Position numbers and translations under genes: made by a program
Shown here: piece after piece, positions 52,017 through 61,634 of the stretch
Layout of the letters: each line of letters starts with the position of its first letter
How positions within the stretch are numbered: position 1 is the stretch's first letter
The notes under the pieces: model-generated
What the model was told of the DNA's origin: nothing
Seen by the model: only the letters and a program-made list of their open reading frames with translations
The model's database searches: none
DNA from: Albibeggiatoa sp964388965
GTDB lineage: Bacteria; Pseudomonadota; Gammaproteobacteria; Beggiatoales; Beggiatoaceae
Length of the DNA: 64,000 nucleotides
Assembly (NCBI GenBank): GCA_964388965.1
Contig: CAYMCP010000002.1
Coordinates: 1 to 64,000, forward strand
Direction of reading: 5' to 3'

Positions 52017-52562
52017 ATGGAACAATTTCACGGGACAACAATTGTATCAGTCCGTAGAGCAGGTCAAGTTGTCATTGGCGGTGATGGACAAGTTACGCTC
52101 GGCAATACCATCATGAAAGGTAATGCACGCAAAGTGCGTAGACTTTACCGTGACAAAGTGATAGCAGGCTTTGCAGGCAGTACGGCTGATGCGTTTACTT
52201 TATTTGAGCGTTTTGAAGGCAAATTAGAAAAACATCAAGGTCATCTTACCCGTGCAGCCGTCGAATTAGCCAAAGATTGGCGTACTGACAATATGTTGCG
52301 CCGCCTAGAAGCCTTACTTGCGGTTGCCGATCATTCCGCTTCACTGATTATTTCCGGTAATGGCGATGTCATTGAACCTGAAAATAGCTTAATTGCCATT
52401 GGCTCAGGCGGTCCATTTGCCCAAGCCGCAGCAACTGCCTTATTAGAGAATACGGCACTCAGTGCGCTACAAATTGTAGAAAAATCATTACAGATAGCAG
52501 CCAATATTTGTATTTATACTAATCAAAATTTAACCATTGAAAGCCTTGATAGCCCGTCTTGA
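52017..52562 (+). CDS. hslV: ATP-dependent protease subunit HslV
   Basis: HslV is the threonine peptidase that forms a double hexamer capped by HslU. The start is ATG 52017, with AAAGGAAG upstream, giving MEQFHGTTIVSVRR and 181 residues; a frame from 51990 adds nine residues with poor fit. The catalytic Thr follows a short propeptide (TTIVSVRR). GGDGQVTLGNTIMKGNARKVR and AGFAGSTADAFTLFERFE are intact. hslU follows after 9 nt. Confidence 0.95.
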   Translation: MEQFHGTTIVSVRRAGQVVIGGDGQVTLGNTIMKGNARKVRRLYRDKVIAGFAGSTADAFTLFERFEGKLEKHQGHLTRAAVELAKDWRTDNMLRRLEALLAVADHSASLIISGNGDVIEPENSLIAIGSGGPFAQAAATALLENTALSALQIVEKSLQIAANICIYTNQNLTIESLDSPS

Positions 52563-52571
52563 GAACTAATC

Positions 52572-53906
52572 ATGAGTGAAGAATTAACCCCAAAAGCCAT
52601 TGTCAGTGAATTAGATAAACACATTGTAGGTCAAAATGCAGCAAAACGGGCAGTTGCCATTGCCTTGCGTAATCGCTGGAGACGGATGCAAGTTGACCCT
52701 GCATTACGCAATGAAATCACCCCTAAAAATATTTTAATGATAGGACCAACAGGTGTTGGTAAAACTGAAATTGCTCGCCGTTTAGCTAAATTAGCTCGTG
52801 CGCCATTCATTAAAGTTGAGGCAACTAAATTTACCGAAGTTGGTTATGTAGGGCGTGACGTAGAGTCCATCGTTCGTGATTTAGTAGACATGGCAATTAA
52901 ATTGACTCGTGAAGAGGCAATGCTTGAAGTCGGTGATAAGGCCAAAGATGCTGCTGAAGAACGTGTATTAGATATTTTATTGCGCCCAGCACGCGACGAC
53001 GACGACGACGACGAGGAAGAACGTGAAGGATCAGCTACCCGCCAACGTTTTCGCAAAATGTTACGTGAAGGCAAACTAAATGAAAAAGAGATTGAAATTG
53101 AAATTAGTGAAGCTCGAATTGGCGTAGAAATCATGGCACCGCCAGGCATGGAAGAGATGACCAGTCAACTACAAAGTATGTTTCAAAATATGGCAGGTGG
53201 TCGTACTAAAAACCGTAAGCTAAAAATTAAAGATGCGTTAAAATTGCTAGAAGAAGAAGCCGCCGCCAACATGATCAATGAAGATGATTTAAAAGCCAAT
53301 GCGATAGAACGTGTTGAACAAAATGGGATTATATTCATTGACGAAATTGATAAAGTAACACGTCGTCAGGAAACATCAGGCGCGGACGTATCGCGTGAAG
53401 GTGTACAACGTGATTTATTACCACTCGTCGAAGGCAGTACCGTAAGCACTAAATACGGTATGGTCAAAACTGACCACATTTTATTTATTGCCTCTGGTGC
53501 GTTTCATCTAGCCAAACCCTCTGATTTAATTCCAGAATTACAAGGACGCTTACCAATTCGAGTTGAATTAAACGCATTAACTAGTGCCGATTTTGTACGC
53601 ATTTTAACCGAACCGAGTGCTTCATTGACGGAACAATATTCAGCCCTATTGAAGACGGAAGGCGTACACTTATCCTTTGAGCAATCAGCAATTGAGCGAT
53701 TAGCAGAAATGGCTTGGCAAGTCAATGAACGTACTGAAAACATCGGCGCACGTCGCCTACATACCGTCATGGAGCATTTGCTAGAAAACATCTCTTTTGA
53801 TGCGCCTGTGCTTGGTGGGCAATCCATTATCGTTGATGAAAATTACGTTAATAAGCATTTGAGTGATTTAGTTAATGATGAGGATTTGAGCCGATATATT
53901 TTATAA
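52572..53906 (+). CDS. hslU: ATP-dependent protease ATPase subunit HslU
   Basis: HslU is an AAA+ unfoldase that feeds HslV. The 444-residue product has Walker A GPTGVGKTEIARRLA, the pore motif region GYVGRDVES, Walker B GIIFIDEIDK and sensor-2 ARRLHTVMEHLLE. The I-domain (about 110-230) carries an acidic run (DDDDDDEEE) in an unusually repetitive codon stretch (GAC repeated). The C-terminal DLSRYIL is the HslV-activating tail. Operon with hslV. Confidence 0.97.
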   Translation: MSEELTPKAIVSELDKHIVGQNAAKRAVAIALRNRWRRMQVDPALRNEITPKNILMIGPTGVGKTEIARRLAKLARAPFIKVEATKFTEVGYVGRDVESIVRDLVDMAIKLTREEAMLEVGDKAKDAAEERVLDILLRPARDDDDDDEEEREGSATRQRFRKMLREGKLNEKEIEIEISEARIGVEIMAPPGMEEMTSQLQSMFQNMAGGRTKNRKLKIKDALKLLEEEAAANMINEDDLKANAIERVEQNGIIFIDEIDKVTRRQETSGADVSREGVQRDLLPLVEGSTVSTKYGMVKTDHILFIASGAFHLAKPSDLIPELQGRLPIRVELNALTSADFVRILTEPSASLTEQYSALLKTEGVHLSFEQSAIERLAEMAWQVNERTENIGARRLHTVMEHLLENISFDAPVLGGQSIIVDENYVNKHLSDLVNDEDLSRYIL

Positions 53907-53914
53907 ATCCTGCA

Positions 53915-54010
53915 AGACTGTAAAAATACTACTTTTTCGATTTAAAATTGATTTAAAATAAGTAACTTACAATAATTGAAATCGTTATTTTTAGAGTTGT
54001 TTTACAGTCT
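53915..54010. repeat. imperfect inverted repeat between hslU and the glycosyltransferase gene
   Basis: AGACTGTAAAA (53915-53925) pairs with TTTTACAGTCT (54000-54010), and inner segments (CGATTT / AAATCG) also pair. The palindrome spans about 96 bp. It starts 9 bp after hslU. It may be a MITE-like element or a large terminator-like hairpin; no target duplication was fixed. Confidence 0.45.
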
Positions 54011-54074
54011 CGTGCTGAGTAACTGATTAGACCGTGTTTATTTTTACACGCCATAAATTAGCGATACAAAATCA

Positions 54075-56066
54075 ATGTTGAAAAAAATACCGCGCTGCGA
54101 CATCATCTTACCCATTTTCAACAGTCTTGCTTACGTTAAAACTTGTATTCATTCCGTATTAGCGCACACGGATCAAAGTCAATATCAACTCTATTTAATC
54201 AACGATGCCAGCGATAAAACAACGACTGATTATTTACAAAATGTCGCTAAAAAATCAGAAAATATCCATTTAATCTCAAATTCAACAAATTTAGGCTTTG
54301 TAAAATCTTGCAATCTTGGTATGTCAATGGGCGTATCTCCTTACCTTTTGCTATTAAATTCTGATGTGATTGTCACACCTAATTGGCTATTTAACTTGAT
54401 CGAATGCGCTGAATCAGACCCAAAAATTGCCAGCGTCAACCCTATAACAAACCACGCAGCACAAATTGATTTAGCAATGGTACAAGGGAATAATTTTTAT
54501 GACATGAATTGGAGATTACAACAATATTTTGCAGATAAAACAATAGCTTTAGACATAGTTACGGGCGTTGGATTTTGTTTATTGTTACGTCGAGAGATTT
54601 TACAAAAAACAGGGCTATTTGATGAAGTTTATGGCAAAGGCTATTGCGAAGAATCTGATTTATGTATGCGTTTTACCACACAAGGCTATCGTACTGTTAT
54701 AACACCAAATGTTTACGTGTATCATCAAGGTCAAGCCAGTTTTACTCACAGTCATGCGCGCTACATTGCCAATCGAAAAATTTTTGATAAACGTTGGAAA
54801 ACTGAATATTGGCGGCAATTCCACGCCTATCAAAAAGCCAACCCGCTACGCATTGTACATGATTTATTTCGCACTCAATCTCGATGGCATCCCACACCCG
54901 TTATGTGGATAACTTATCGTAAAATCATTAAAAATTGGCAACAAAAACAGATCGCGCAGTTAATAATTGAAAGTATACGCGGTTTAAAACAGATGACTCA
55001 CGCTTTTGTCGCTGCACCCAATGCGGAACTTATTGCCAAAAATACGCCCCCAAATCGTTTGCGTATAACCTATTTGGTTAATAAATTAGTCATTTCAGGT
55101 GGTGTTTTATCGGTTGTACAATTAGTTAATGAATTAATTTTAATGAATATTGAAGCGCGAATTGCCACTTTATTCATTGATCCAGAAATTCGCAATTGGC
55201 GATTGCTGACCGAACCCATGTTATTTAAAAATGCACATGACCTAATCAATCAATTACCAGAAACGGATATTGTTGTTGCGACACACTGGACTACTGCACA
55301 ATGGGCGGCTACAATTCGACGAACTAAACAAACAGTGTATTATTTACAAGATTACGAAGCGTGGTTTTCCACCGAACACCAAAATAAACAAACTGTATTG
55401 GATACTTATTCATTAATTAAAAATAAAATTGTAACTTCTGATTGGTTGCAACAATTATTATCACAAGATGGCTACCATAGCAAAAAAATTTGCATTGGTA
55501 CTGATTTAGAAGTGTTTTATCCGCGCGATGTTGAAAAAAAGTCCCACCCTATATTGGTGACGATGGCGCGTCCGGGCACGCCTTGGCGTGGTTTTAAATG
55601 GGCGGTGCAAGCATTAACAGAAGTAAAAAAAGAATATCCAAAGTTAGAAATTGTATTTTTCGGTGATAATCAGTTATTTCGTCAACACATCCCGTTTGAC
55701 TATCGTGATGAAGGTGTTGTGTCAAATCAAAATCGATTGGCTGCGTTATATTCAGAAGCGGATATATTTTTAGATGCCTCAGATTATCAAGGTTTTGGGC
55801 GTTTAGCGTTAGAAGCCATGAGTTGTGGTGCGGCTTGTGTATTGACCAGTGAAGGCGGTGTGACCGAATATGCGCGGCATGAACAAAACTGTTTAACTGT
55901 GCCACCACGCCAACCTAGTGTGTTTGCTCAAGCTATTTTACGCCTACTACACGATCAAGCGTTATGTCAACATTTAGCCAGCAATGCGTTAGAAACAGTT
56001 AAGCAATATTCAATACAACAAGAAGCGTGTAAAACGTTAGTTTATTTTGACGAAATATGTAAATGA
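54075..56066 (+). CDS. two-domain glycosyltransferase (GT2 + GT4)
   Basis: A 663-residue protein with an N-terminal GT2 (GT-A) domain, residues about 8-260: CDIILPIFNSLAYVKTCIHSVL, STNLGFVKSCNLGM, LLLLNSDVIVTPNWL (nucleotide/metal Asp) and GYCEESDLCMRF. A C-terminal GT4 (GT-B) domain, about 310-660, has LRITYLVNKLVISGGV, ADIFLDASDYQGFGRLALEAMSCGAACVLTSEGG and E-x7-E. Two transferases in one chain suggest consecutive sugar additions to an O-antigen or exopolysaccharide. No signal peptide, so it is cytoplasmic. It stands alone, without a wzx/wzy cluster. Confidence 0.9.
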   Translation: MLKKIPRCDIILPIFNSLAYVKTCIHSVLAHTDQSQYQLYLINDASDKTTTDYLQNVAKKSENIHLISNSTNLGFVKSCNLGMSMGVSPYLLLLNSDVIVTPNWLFNLIECAESDPKIASVNPITNHAAQIDLAMVQGNNFYDMNWRLQQYFADKTIALDIVTGVGFCLLLRREILQKTGLFDEVYGKGYCEESDLCMRFTTQGYRTVITPNVYVYHQGQASFTHSHARYIANRKIFDKRWKTEYWRQFHAYQKANPLRIVHDLFRTQSRWHPTPVMWITYRKIIKNWQQKQIAQLIIESIRGLKQMTHAFVAAPNAELIAKNTPPNRLRITYLVNKLVISGGVLSVVQLVNELILMNIEARIATLFIDPEIRNWRLLTEPMLFKNAHDLINQLPETDIVVATHWTTAQWAATIRRTKQTVYYLQDYEAWFSTEHQNKQTVLDTYSLIKNKIVTSDWLQQLLSQDGYHSKKICIGTDLEVFYPRDVEKKSHPILVTMARPGTPWRGFKWAVQALTEVKKEYPKLEIVFFGDNQLFRQHIPFDYRDEGVVSNQNRLAALYSEADIFLDASDYQGFGRLALEAMSCGAACVLTSEGGVTEYARHEQNCLTVPPRQPSVFAQAILRLLHDQALCQHLASNALETVKQYSIQQEACKTLVYFDEICK

Positions 56067-56150
56067 TTTATTTACAATAAATGTTGTTGCTTAAAATACC
56101 ATTCCTAGTTAAGCTTTGTACGCAATTAATTCAATTACATTTATTTTTTT

Positions 56151-57809
56151 ATGCCTACACTTTCACAACACGAGCAGTTTAAACAACAAATAGAGGCTTT
56201 ACAGGCTGAAAAAGCTGATATGGAGCTGATGTTTCAAACTATTACTGAACATGCAGACGCTGTTCAAGAAGAGCTTATTGAGGCGCGAGAGCAAGCTGAA
56301 AAAGCAGCACAGGCAAAAGCTGAATTTTTAGCGAAAATGAGTCATGAAATTCGTACACCGATTAATGGCGTAGTCGGATCGGCGCAATTATTATTAGATA
56401 CCAAATTGGACAATGAGCAAAATGATTATGTGCAGACAATTAAGCATAGCAGTGAAATTTTATTAGCATTAGTTAATGATATTTTAGATTTTTCAAAGAT
56501 TGAAGCAGGACAACTTGATTTAGAACAAATAGCGTTTATTTTACGTGATTGCATCGAGCAAGCATTAGATTTGGTATTGATGAATTATAAGCAAAAAAAA
56601 ATTAATTTAAGTTATTTTATTGATCAAAATATACCGGAGGTCTTCATCGGAGACGCGATACGTTTACGTCAAATTTTAATTAATTTATTGAGTAACGCGC
56701 TAAAATTTACTCATGAAGGTGAGGTTGCAATCCATGTATCTACTCAGTCACAGCAGGCAGAACAAGTTACATTACAATTTGAAGTGTATGACACGGGAGT
56801 AGGGATTGCCGCCGATAAGGTAGAAAATTTATTTGAAGCATTTGTACAGGCGGACAGTTCCGTCACGCGCGAATATGGTGGCACAGGATTAGGTTTAACT
56901 ATCAGTAAAAATTTATGTGAATTAATGGGGGGAACTATTTGGGTTGAAAGTCAAATAAATAAATATACAAAATTTTTCTTTACTGTAAAACTTAATTGTA
57001 CTCATGAAACAGCTTATCCCTATTTATATCATAGTGTTGCGGAGTTAATCGATAAAAAAATTATTATTTGTAGTCAGCAAGCATCAAATTTAAAAATCTT
57101 ACGGCATTTTTTGACACAATGGGGTTTGGCTATCAGAGAGGTGACGCAGCTTGACGGGTTGCAACAATATTTGATCGACGTTGTGATCATTGATGTAGGT
57201 GATGAATTACCGCAAATCATACAATTGATTGAAAATGATACACAATATACTTTTATTTTACTGCTACATGTTGATCAATTCAAATCAGACTATAAACGAA
57301 AAAATCTACATATTTTAATTAAACCATTAAAACCAAAGAAATTATATGAAATTTTACAACAAGTGTTTAATCAAACCACTTTAGAAGTACAAGCATTAAA
57401 TAAAAGTGATGATTCTGTATTTACGAGTCATTTAAGGATTTTATTAGCAGAAGATAATAAGGTTAATCAAAAGATTGCTAAAATTATTTTACAAAAATTA
57501 GGTTATGATCAAGTTGACATCGCTAATAATGGTTTAGAATTATTGGAATTATTAAAGCAGCAGCACTATGATATTATTTTAATGGATGTGCAAATGCCTA
57601 AAATGGATGGTTTAACTACCACCCGTGAAATAATTAAACAATATGGGGATTCGCGCCCAATTATTATTGCTATGACCGCGAATGTGACAGAGGGTGAAAA
57701 GGAAAAATGTCTAAATGCAGGAATGGATAATTATTTATCTAAACCAATTAATCGTGATTTACTCGCCGAAAAACTGTTGTTTTATAAGACTCAACTTACA
57801 AAATCCTAA
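56151..57809 (+). CDS. hybrid sensor histidine kinase (HisKA-HATPase-REC)
   Basis: A soluble 552-residue kinase. The N-terminal coiled coil (about 1-60, rich in Glu/Gln/Ala) leads to HisKA with phospho-His H65 in AKMSHEIRTPINGVVG. HATPase has LLSNALKF, DTGVGIAAD and GGTGLGLTIS. A degenerate receiver follows (about 300-405), then a canonical C-terminal receiver (ILLAEDNKVNQKIA, phosphoacceptor Asp479 in LMDVQMPKMDG, Lys in YLSKP). There is no input domain or membrane segment, so the signal must come from a partner. No cognate regulator is adjacent. Confidence 0.92.
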   Translation: MPTLSQHEQFKQQIEALQAEKADMELMFQTITEHADAVQEELIEAREQAEKAAQAKAEFLAKMSHEIRTPINGVVGSAQLLLDTKLDNEQNDYVQTIKHSSEILLALVNDILDFSKIEAGQLDLEQIAFILRDCIEQALDLVLMNYKQKKINLSYFIDQNIPEVFIGDAIRLRQILINLLSNALKFTHEGEVAIHVSTQSQQAEQVTLQFEVYDTGVGIAADKVENLFEAFVQADSSVTREYGGTGLGLTISKNLCELMGGTIWVESQINKYTKFFFTVKLNCTHETAYPYLYHSVAELIDKKIIICSQQASNLKILRHFLTQWGLAIREVTQLDGLQQYLIDVVIIDVGDELPQIIQLIENDTQYTFILLLHVDQFKSDYKRKNLHILIKPLKPKKLYEILQQVFNQTTLEVQALNKSDDSVFTSHLRILLAEDNKVNQKIAKIILQKLGYDQVDIANNGLELLELLKQQHYDIILMDVQMPKMDGLTTTREIIKQYGDSRPIIIAMTANVTEGEKEKCLNAGMDNYLSKPINRDLLAEKLLFYKTQLTKS

Positions 57810-57855
57810 ATGTAATGTAGCAAATTGAGCAATTCAGCAAAAGATTCGCCAAAAT

Positions 57856-58134
57856 TTAATCATCATCGTCTTCTTCGTCGTCAGCGTCCTTGTAATCATC
57901 GGGATTAGCAATAATTTCTCGATAAATTTCAACTCTATCGTATTCCTGTAAAACAGCATTCAATTTGCTTACTTTGCCATAAATGCCAACCTTGTACTTA
58001 TCCAAATCAATACTAGGTACTTTGGATAAAATGCCAGATAATTCAATTGCTTGTTTTACAGTGCTCCCTTCTGGAACTTCCAAACGCAACCAAATTTGTT
58101 GCCGCATATCGGCATAGGCTACTCCAACGTTCAT
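57856..58134 (-). CDS. rnfH: RnfH family protein
   Basis: A small ubiquitin-like (beta-grasp) protein of 92 residues. The start is ATG 58134, with ACGGAGAA 6 nt upstream; a longer frame from 58182 begins 2 nt downstream of the rnfE stop. The sequence NVGVAYADMRQQIWLRLEVP and VGIYGKVSKLNAVLQEYDRVEIYR matches the RnfH/UPF0125 family. An acidic tail (DADDEEDDDD) closes it. It ends the second rnf set; its function is not known. Confidence 0.85.
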   Translation of the reverse strand: MNVGVAYADMRQQIWLRLEVPEGSTVKQAIELSGILSKVPSIDLDKYKVGIYGKVSKLNAVLQEYDRVEIYREIIANPDDYKDADDEEDDDD

Positions 58135-58184
58135 GCTATTCTCCGTTTCATTAAACCTATCCAAATCTATATGAAATTGCATCG

Positions 58185-58850
58185 TTAAGCAGTTTGTGCT
58201 ACGGGTTGAATGGCTTGTTGTCGCGCGTCTAGCAAGCGTTTTCCTGCCATCAAAAATCCCATGACTAAAAATCCGCCCGGTGGCAAAATCATAATTAAAT
58301 AGCCACGATATTCAGGAATTAAAGTTAATTCCATAAACGCAAAACTTTGACCTAATAGTAATGACGCATTCATAAACAGTGTCCCACTGCCAATAATTTC
58401 ACGAATCGCGCCGAGTAATACTAATACCCATAAAAAGCCTAAGCCCATCATTAATCCATCTAATGCTGCTAATTTAACGGGATAACGTGAAGCAAATGAT
58501 TCTGCACGTCCTAAAATCATACAGTTAGTTACAATTAATGGGATAAATAAACCTAATACTTTATATAAATCATGCACAAACGCATTCATCATCATGTCTA
58601 CGACAGTCACAGTTGCTGCAATGAGTAAAATAAATACTGGAATGCGTACTTCTGGTGTAATGATTTCGCGTAATGCTGAAATAATCACGCTCGTTGTGAC
58701 TACAACAAATAAGGTCGCTAATCCCATACCTAAGCCGTTAGTTGCGCTAGTCGTTACCGCGAGTAGTGGACATAGAGCTAGTGATTGCGCTAATACAGGG
58801 TTATTACCCCATAATCCTTCATGCGCAAGAGTTTTATACGTCATTTCCAT
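58185..58850 (-). CDS. rnfE: Rnf complex membrane subunit RnfE (set 2)
   Basis: RnfE is an integral membrane subunit of the Rnf electron-transfer complex, with about six membrane helices and 221 residues. Motifs: GLWGNNPVLAQSLALCPLLAVT, VTNCMILGRAESFASR and ILPPGGFLVMGFLMAGKR. It overlaps rnfG by 17 nt, so translation is coupled. Only this set has rnfE in the window. Confidence 0.94.
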   Translation of the reverse strand: MEMTYKTLAHEGLWGNNPVLAQSLALCPLLAVTTSATNGLGMGLATLFVVVTTSVIISALREIITPEVRIPVFILLIAATVTVVDMMMNAFVHDLYKVLGLFIPLIVTNCMILGRAESFASRYPVKLAALDGLMMGLGFLWVLVLLGAIREIIGSGTLFMNASLLLGQSFAFMELTLIPEYRGYLIMILPPGGFLVMGFLMAGKRLLDARQQAIQPVAQTA

Positions 58851-59523
58851 TGCTTTTCACCTCTTTTGCTTCTTCAACTGGTTCAGGTATCGGTTTTTCA
58901 ATGATTTCTACTTTGTGTTGCTCAAAAAAATTCAAGCCATTTTTAACTGCTTTCACATAAGCGCGCGGAGTAATTGTTGCACCAGTAAATTGGTCAAAAA
59001 TACCATCATCTTTTTGTACAGCCCAGCCTGCTTGTTCAGGATTAGTTAAAGATTTACCGTTAAAACTTAACACCCAATCATTTTTTTCTAATTCTATTTT
59101 ATCGCCTAAACCGGGTGTTTCGGCATGATTTAACGTGCGCACACCTAAAATCTCACCATGCTTATCAACGCCCATAATCAATCGAATATTACCAGAATAA
59201 CCAGCTTCTACCATTTCAAAAGCGGCAGCGGTTACTATACCTTCTTTACGTGCGATAAAAACAATTTTAGCCTCGCCATTTTCCAATGGGATTACCAATT
59301 GTTCAGCGAGTAAATTACCTTCATAGTGTTGTTGTGGAATCACTTGTACTAGTGAGGCGCGCTGTGCCTCAGCTAAAGCTTGCTCGATTGCGTCGCGTGT
59401 TTCCACATGGGCAATTACGAGTGCAGCACCAGATAAAAAGCCAATCCCACCTAGTAACATGCTGTGATAAGACAGCCTATTTCGATAAGAAGGGATTTTG
59501 GCTGCGGTTTTTTGTAATGCCAT
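58834..59523 (-). CDS. rnfG: Rnf complex FMN-binding subunit RnfG (set 2)
   Basis: The 229-residue product has one N-terminal membrane anchor (about 20-42) and the FMN domain with TLNHAETPGLGDKIE and flavinylation motif TGATITPRAYV. It is a divergent paralogue of the RnfG at 26.5 kb, with an extra Glu/Pro/Lys-rich C-terminal tail (EKPIPEPVEEAKEV). Its order D-G-E-H is the standard 3' half of an rnf operon. Confidence 0.94.
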   Translation of the reverse strand: MALQKTAAKIPSYRNRLSYHSMLLGGIGFLSGAALVIAHVETRDAIEQALAEAQRASLVQVIPQQHYEGNLLAEQLVIPLENGEAKIVFIARKEGIVTAAAFEMVEAGYSGNIRLIMGVDKHGEILGVRTLNHAETPGLGDKIELEKNDWVLSFNGKSLTNPEQAGWAVQKDDGIFDQFTGATITPRAYVKAVKNGLNFFEQHKVEIIEKPIPEPVEEAKEVKSNGNDV

Positions 59524-59533
59524 GATTTACCCC

Positions 59534-60604
59534 TTATTTAGATTGCGTATTCAATGGGCGACCACGACGATCACGCCCGTAAATACGTGGTCTGATATAG
59601 TGATCAATTAGCGGTGTAATCGCATTCATTAACAATACCGCAAACCCAACACCTTCTGGAAATGAACCCCAAGTCCGAATTAAAAACTCAATTGAACCAA
59701 CACCAACGCCAAATAAAATGCGTCCTAGATTGCTAGACGGTGCGGTGACAGGGTCGGTAGCAATAAAAAAAGCAACGAATAATGTACCAGCATTTAAAAT
59801 GTGAAATAATGCATTAGCGTAATAATCAGGGTCTACAAAGTTAAATATGCTTGCAATTACGGCTAATGTTACCAACATTGATACCGGAATCTGCCACGTA
59901 ATCACACGTTGATATAGTAAATAAATACCGCCGGCTAAAATTAAAAACCCGGATGTTTCGCCTAAACTACCCGCAGTCCAACCAAAAAATGAAGGTAGAT
60001 GACTATGATCGGCTAAAATTTCAGATAATGTGTGATTTAAAGTCATTTCAGTTTTGACATGACCGAGTAAGCTGGCACTAGAAACTGCATCAAAATATTG
60101 CGTTGCACCACCAAAAGTAATTGCTAATGAATCTAAAAAACCCAGCGCATTGCTAGAAAATAGTGGCGTAGGCGTAATCCAAGTGGTCATTTCTAATGGA
60201 AATGCGACCAGCAACATTACCCGTGCCAGCATCGCAGGATTAAATACATTTTGTCCGATACCACCATATAAGTGTTTACCAATGATGAGCGCGAAACTAA
60301 TCCCAATAACTGGAATCCACCAAGGTGCCCAAGGCGGTAAGGTAAGTGCGATGAGTAAGCCTGTCAGTAGTGCTGAACCGTCATTTAAAAAGGGCTTAAT
60401 AGGTTTATTGGCAACATAAAGACATCCCGCTTCAACGACTATTGCAGTCACTAAGCTTATGATAAGTAAATTAAATGCAGGCCAACCAAACAAGTACACC
60501 CCGAATAAAGCAGTTGGTATTGTCGCCAGAATTACTTGGCGCATTACCCAAGGTACAGACGCAGGTGCATGAATATGCGGACTGCTAACAATTGTGCTTT
60601 GCAT
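59534..60604 (-). CDS. rnfD: Rnf complex membrane subunit RnfD (set 2)
   Basis: The 356-residue polytopic product has SPHIHAPASVPWVMRQV, PFLNDGSALLTGLL, KHLYGGIGQNVFNPAM and FIATDPVTAPS. At the position of the covalent-FMN Thr (TTATPLD in the set 1 protein, Thr181) this protein reads SSASLLG, with Ser178. It may be flavinylated on Ser, not at all, or at a shifted site. rnfA, B and C are not upstream: the 278 bp beyond 60604 carries no gene and queE follows on the same strand. Confidence 0.92.
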   Translation of the reverse strand: MQSTIVSSPHIHAPASVPWVMRQVILATIPTALFGVYLFGWPAFNLLIISLVTAIVVEAGCLYVANKPIKPFLNDGSALLTGLLIALTLPPWAPWWIPVIGISFALIIGKHLYGGIGQNVFNPAMLARVMLLVAFPLEMTTWITPTPLFSSNALGFLDSLAITFGGATQYFDAVSSASLLGHVKTEMTLNHTLSEILADHSHLPSFFGWTAGSLGETSGFLILAGGIYLLYQRVITWQIPVSMLVTLAVIASIFNFVDPDYYANALFHILNAGTLFVAFFIATDPVTAPSSNLGRILFGVGVGSIEFLIRTWGSFPEGVGFAVLLMNAITPLIDHYIRPRIYGRDRRGRPLNTQSK

Positions 60605-60646
60605 GATGGCTCTAGCCTATTCCAAAAAATTGACTAACTAGACCAT

Positions 60647-60730
60647 CAGCATGGATTATGCCTGAATATTTTTATTTTAATAATCAAGCAATTATTTTGT
60701 TAAAATGCAATTTTGTAAGATTTGCAACAT
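60647..60730. repeat. dispersed intergenic element, second copy
   Basis: Matches 35148-35230 (CAGCATGGATTATGCC, GAATATTT, CAATTATTTTGT, CAACAT). It lies 43 bp upstream of rnfD2. Further along, a GGACGCACCTGC segment (60842-60853) belongs to the 14.9-15.1 kb repeat family. Confidence 0.55.
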
Positions 60731-60882
60731 CGCGTTGTGAGAAGAAAATTAAATTTTGTTATAAACAGGACATTTTTTATTCAAATGCAAAATTTAACTG
60801 TCATCTTTCCTTGTGACGGTGCACAGCGTCGCCGTCCAACTGGACGCACCTGCATCCTATGAGACTAGTGTTGTAATGAAAT

Positions 60883-61515
60883 CTACTTGATATGTAAATA
60901 TTTATGTATTTGTAAACTCAAATGCCATTCAGGGTGGGCTAAACAGTAGGTGACTGCTTGTTGAATTGCATCAGGATATGCCATATCGTCAATGGGTTGA
61001 ATAGAAAAATGTTGAAAATCTAAATTTAAATATTGTTTTGGTTGCAATGATTTTTGTGGATATACTAGCTTTAATTCATCTCCATAAGTTTGTACAACAT
61101 CACAACCCGCTTTCGGACTGACGCAAATCCAATCTAAACCCTCTGGTAATAATATCGTGCCATTGGTTTCGACGCCCGCCTCAAAACCCAAATTGTGTAC
61201 CGCTTGTAATAAATCCACATCCAATTGTAATGCAGGTTCGCCACCAGTAAAAATAACGTATGGCTGTCCTGAACGTTTATCCCATATTTTTGCAATCATA
61301 CGCGCTAAAATTAAAGCTGTTTCATATTTACCACCATTATCACCGTCTATACCAACGAAATCTGTATCACAGAATTGACAAATTGCTTTTTCCCGATCTG
61401 CTGAACGCCCTGACCACAAGTTACACCCGGCAAATCGGCAAAATACCGCTGCACGACCTGCTTGCGCACCTTCCCCTTGTAAACTATAAAAAATTTCTTT
61501 AACTTGATATGACAT
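60883..61515 (-). CDS. queE: 7-carboxy-7-deazaguanine synthase QueE
   Basis: QueE is a radical SAM enzyme of queuosine/preQ0 synthesis that ring-contracts 6-carboxytetrahydropterin. The 210-residue product has the modified cluster motif C-x14-C-x2-C (CNLWSGRS...CQFCDTDF), SLQGEGAQAGRAAVFCRF, the GGEPALQ motif and VETNGT. folE2 at 7.4 kb supplies the dihydroneopterin branch; queC and queD are not in the window. Confidence 0.95.
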   Translation of the reverse strand: MSYQVKEIFYSLQGEGAQAGRAAVFCRFAGCNLWSGRSADREKAICQFCDTDFVGIDGDNGGKYETALILARMIAKIWDKRSGQPYVIFTGGEPALQLDVDLLQAVHNLGFEAGVETNGTILLPEGLDWICVSPKAGCDVVQTYGDELKLVYPQKSLQPKQYLNLDFQHFSIQPIDDMAYPDAIQQAVTYCLAHPEWHLSLQIHKYLHIK

Positions 61516-61634
61516 AATTGTGAATTTATAAAATTTATGGTTTGAATTCTAAGCGCAAGTAACTAGGATACTTAAAAATTTCTATCACTACTCACTCTCA
61601 GAATTCGATGCTTAGAAAAAAGTTTTTTTACCAT

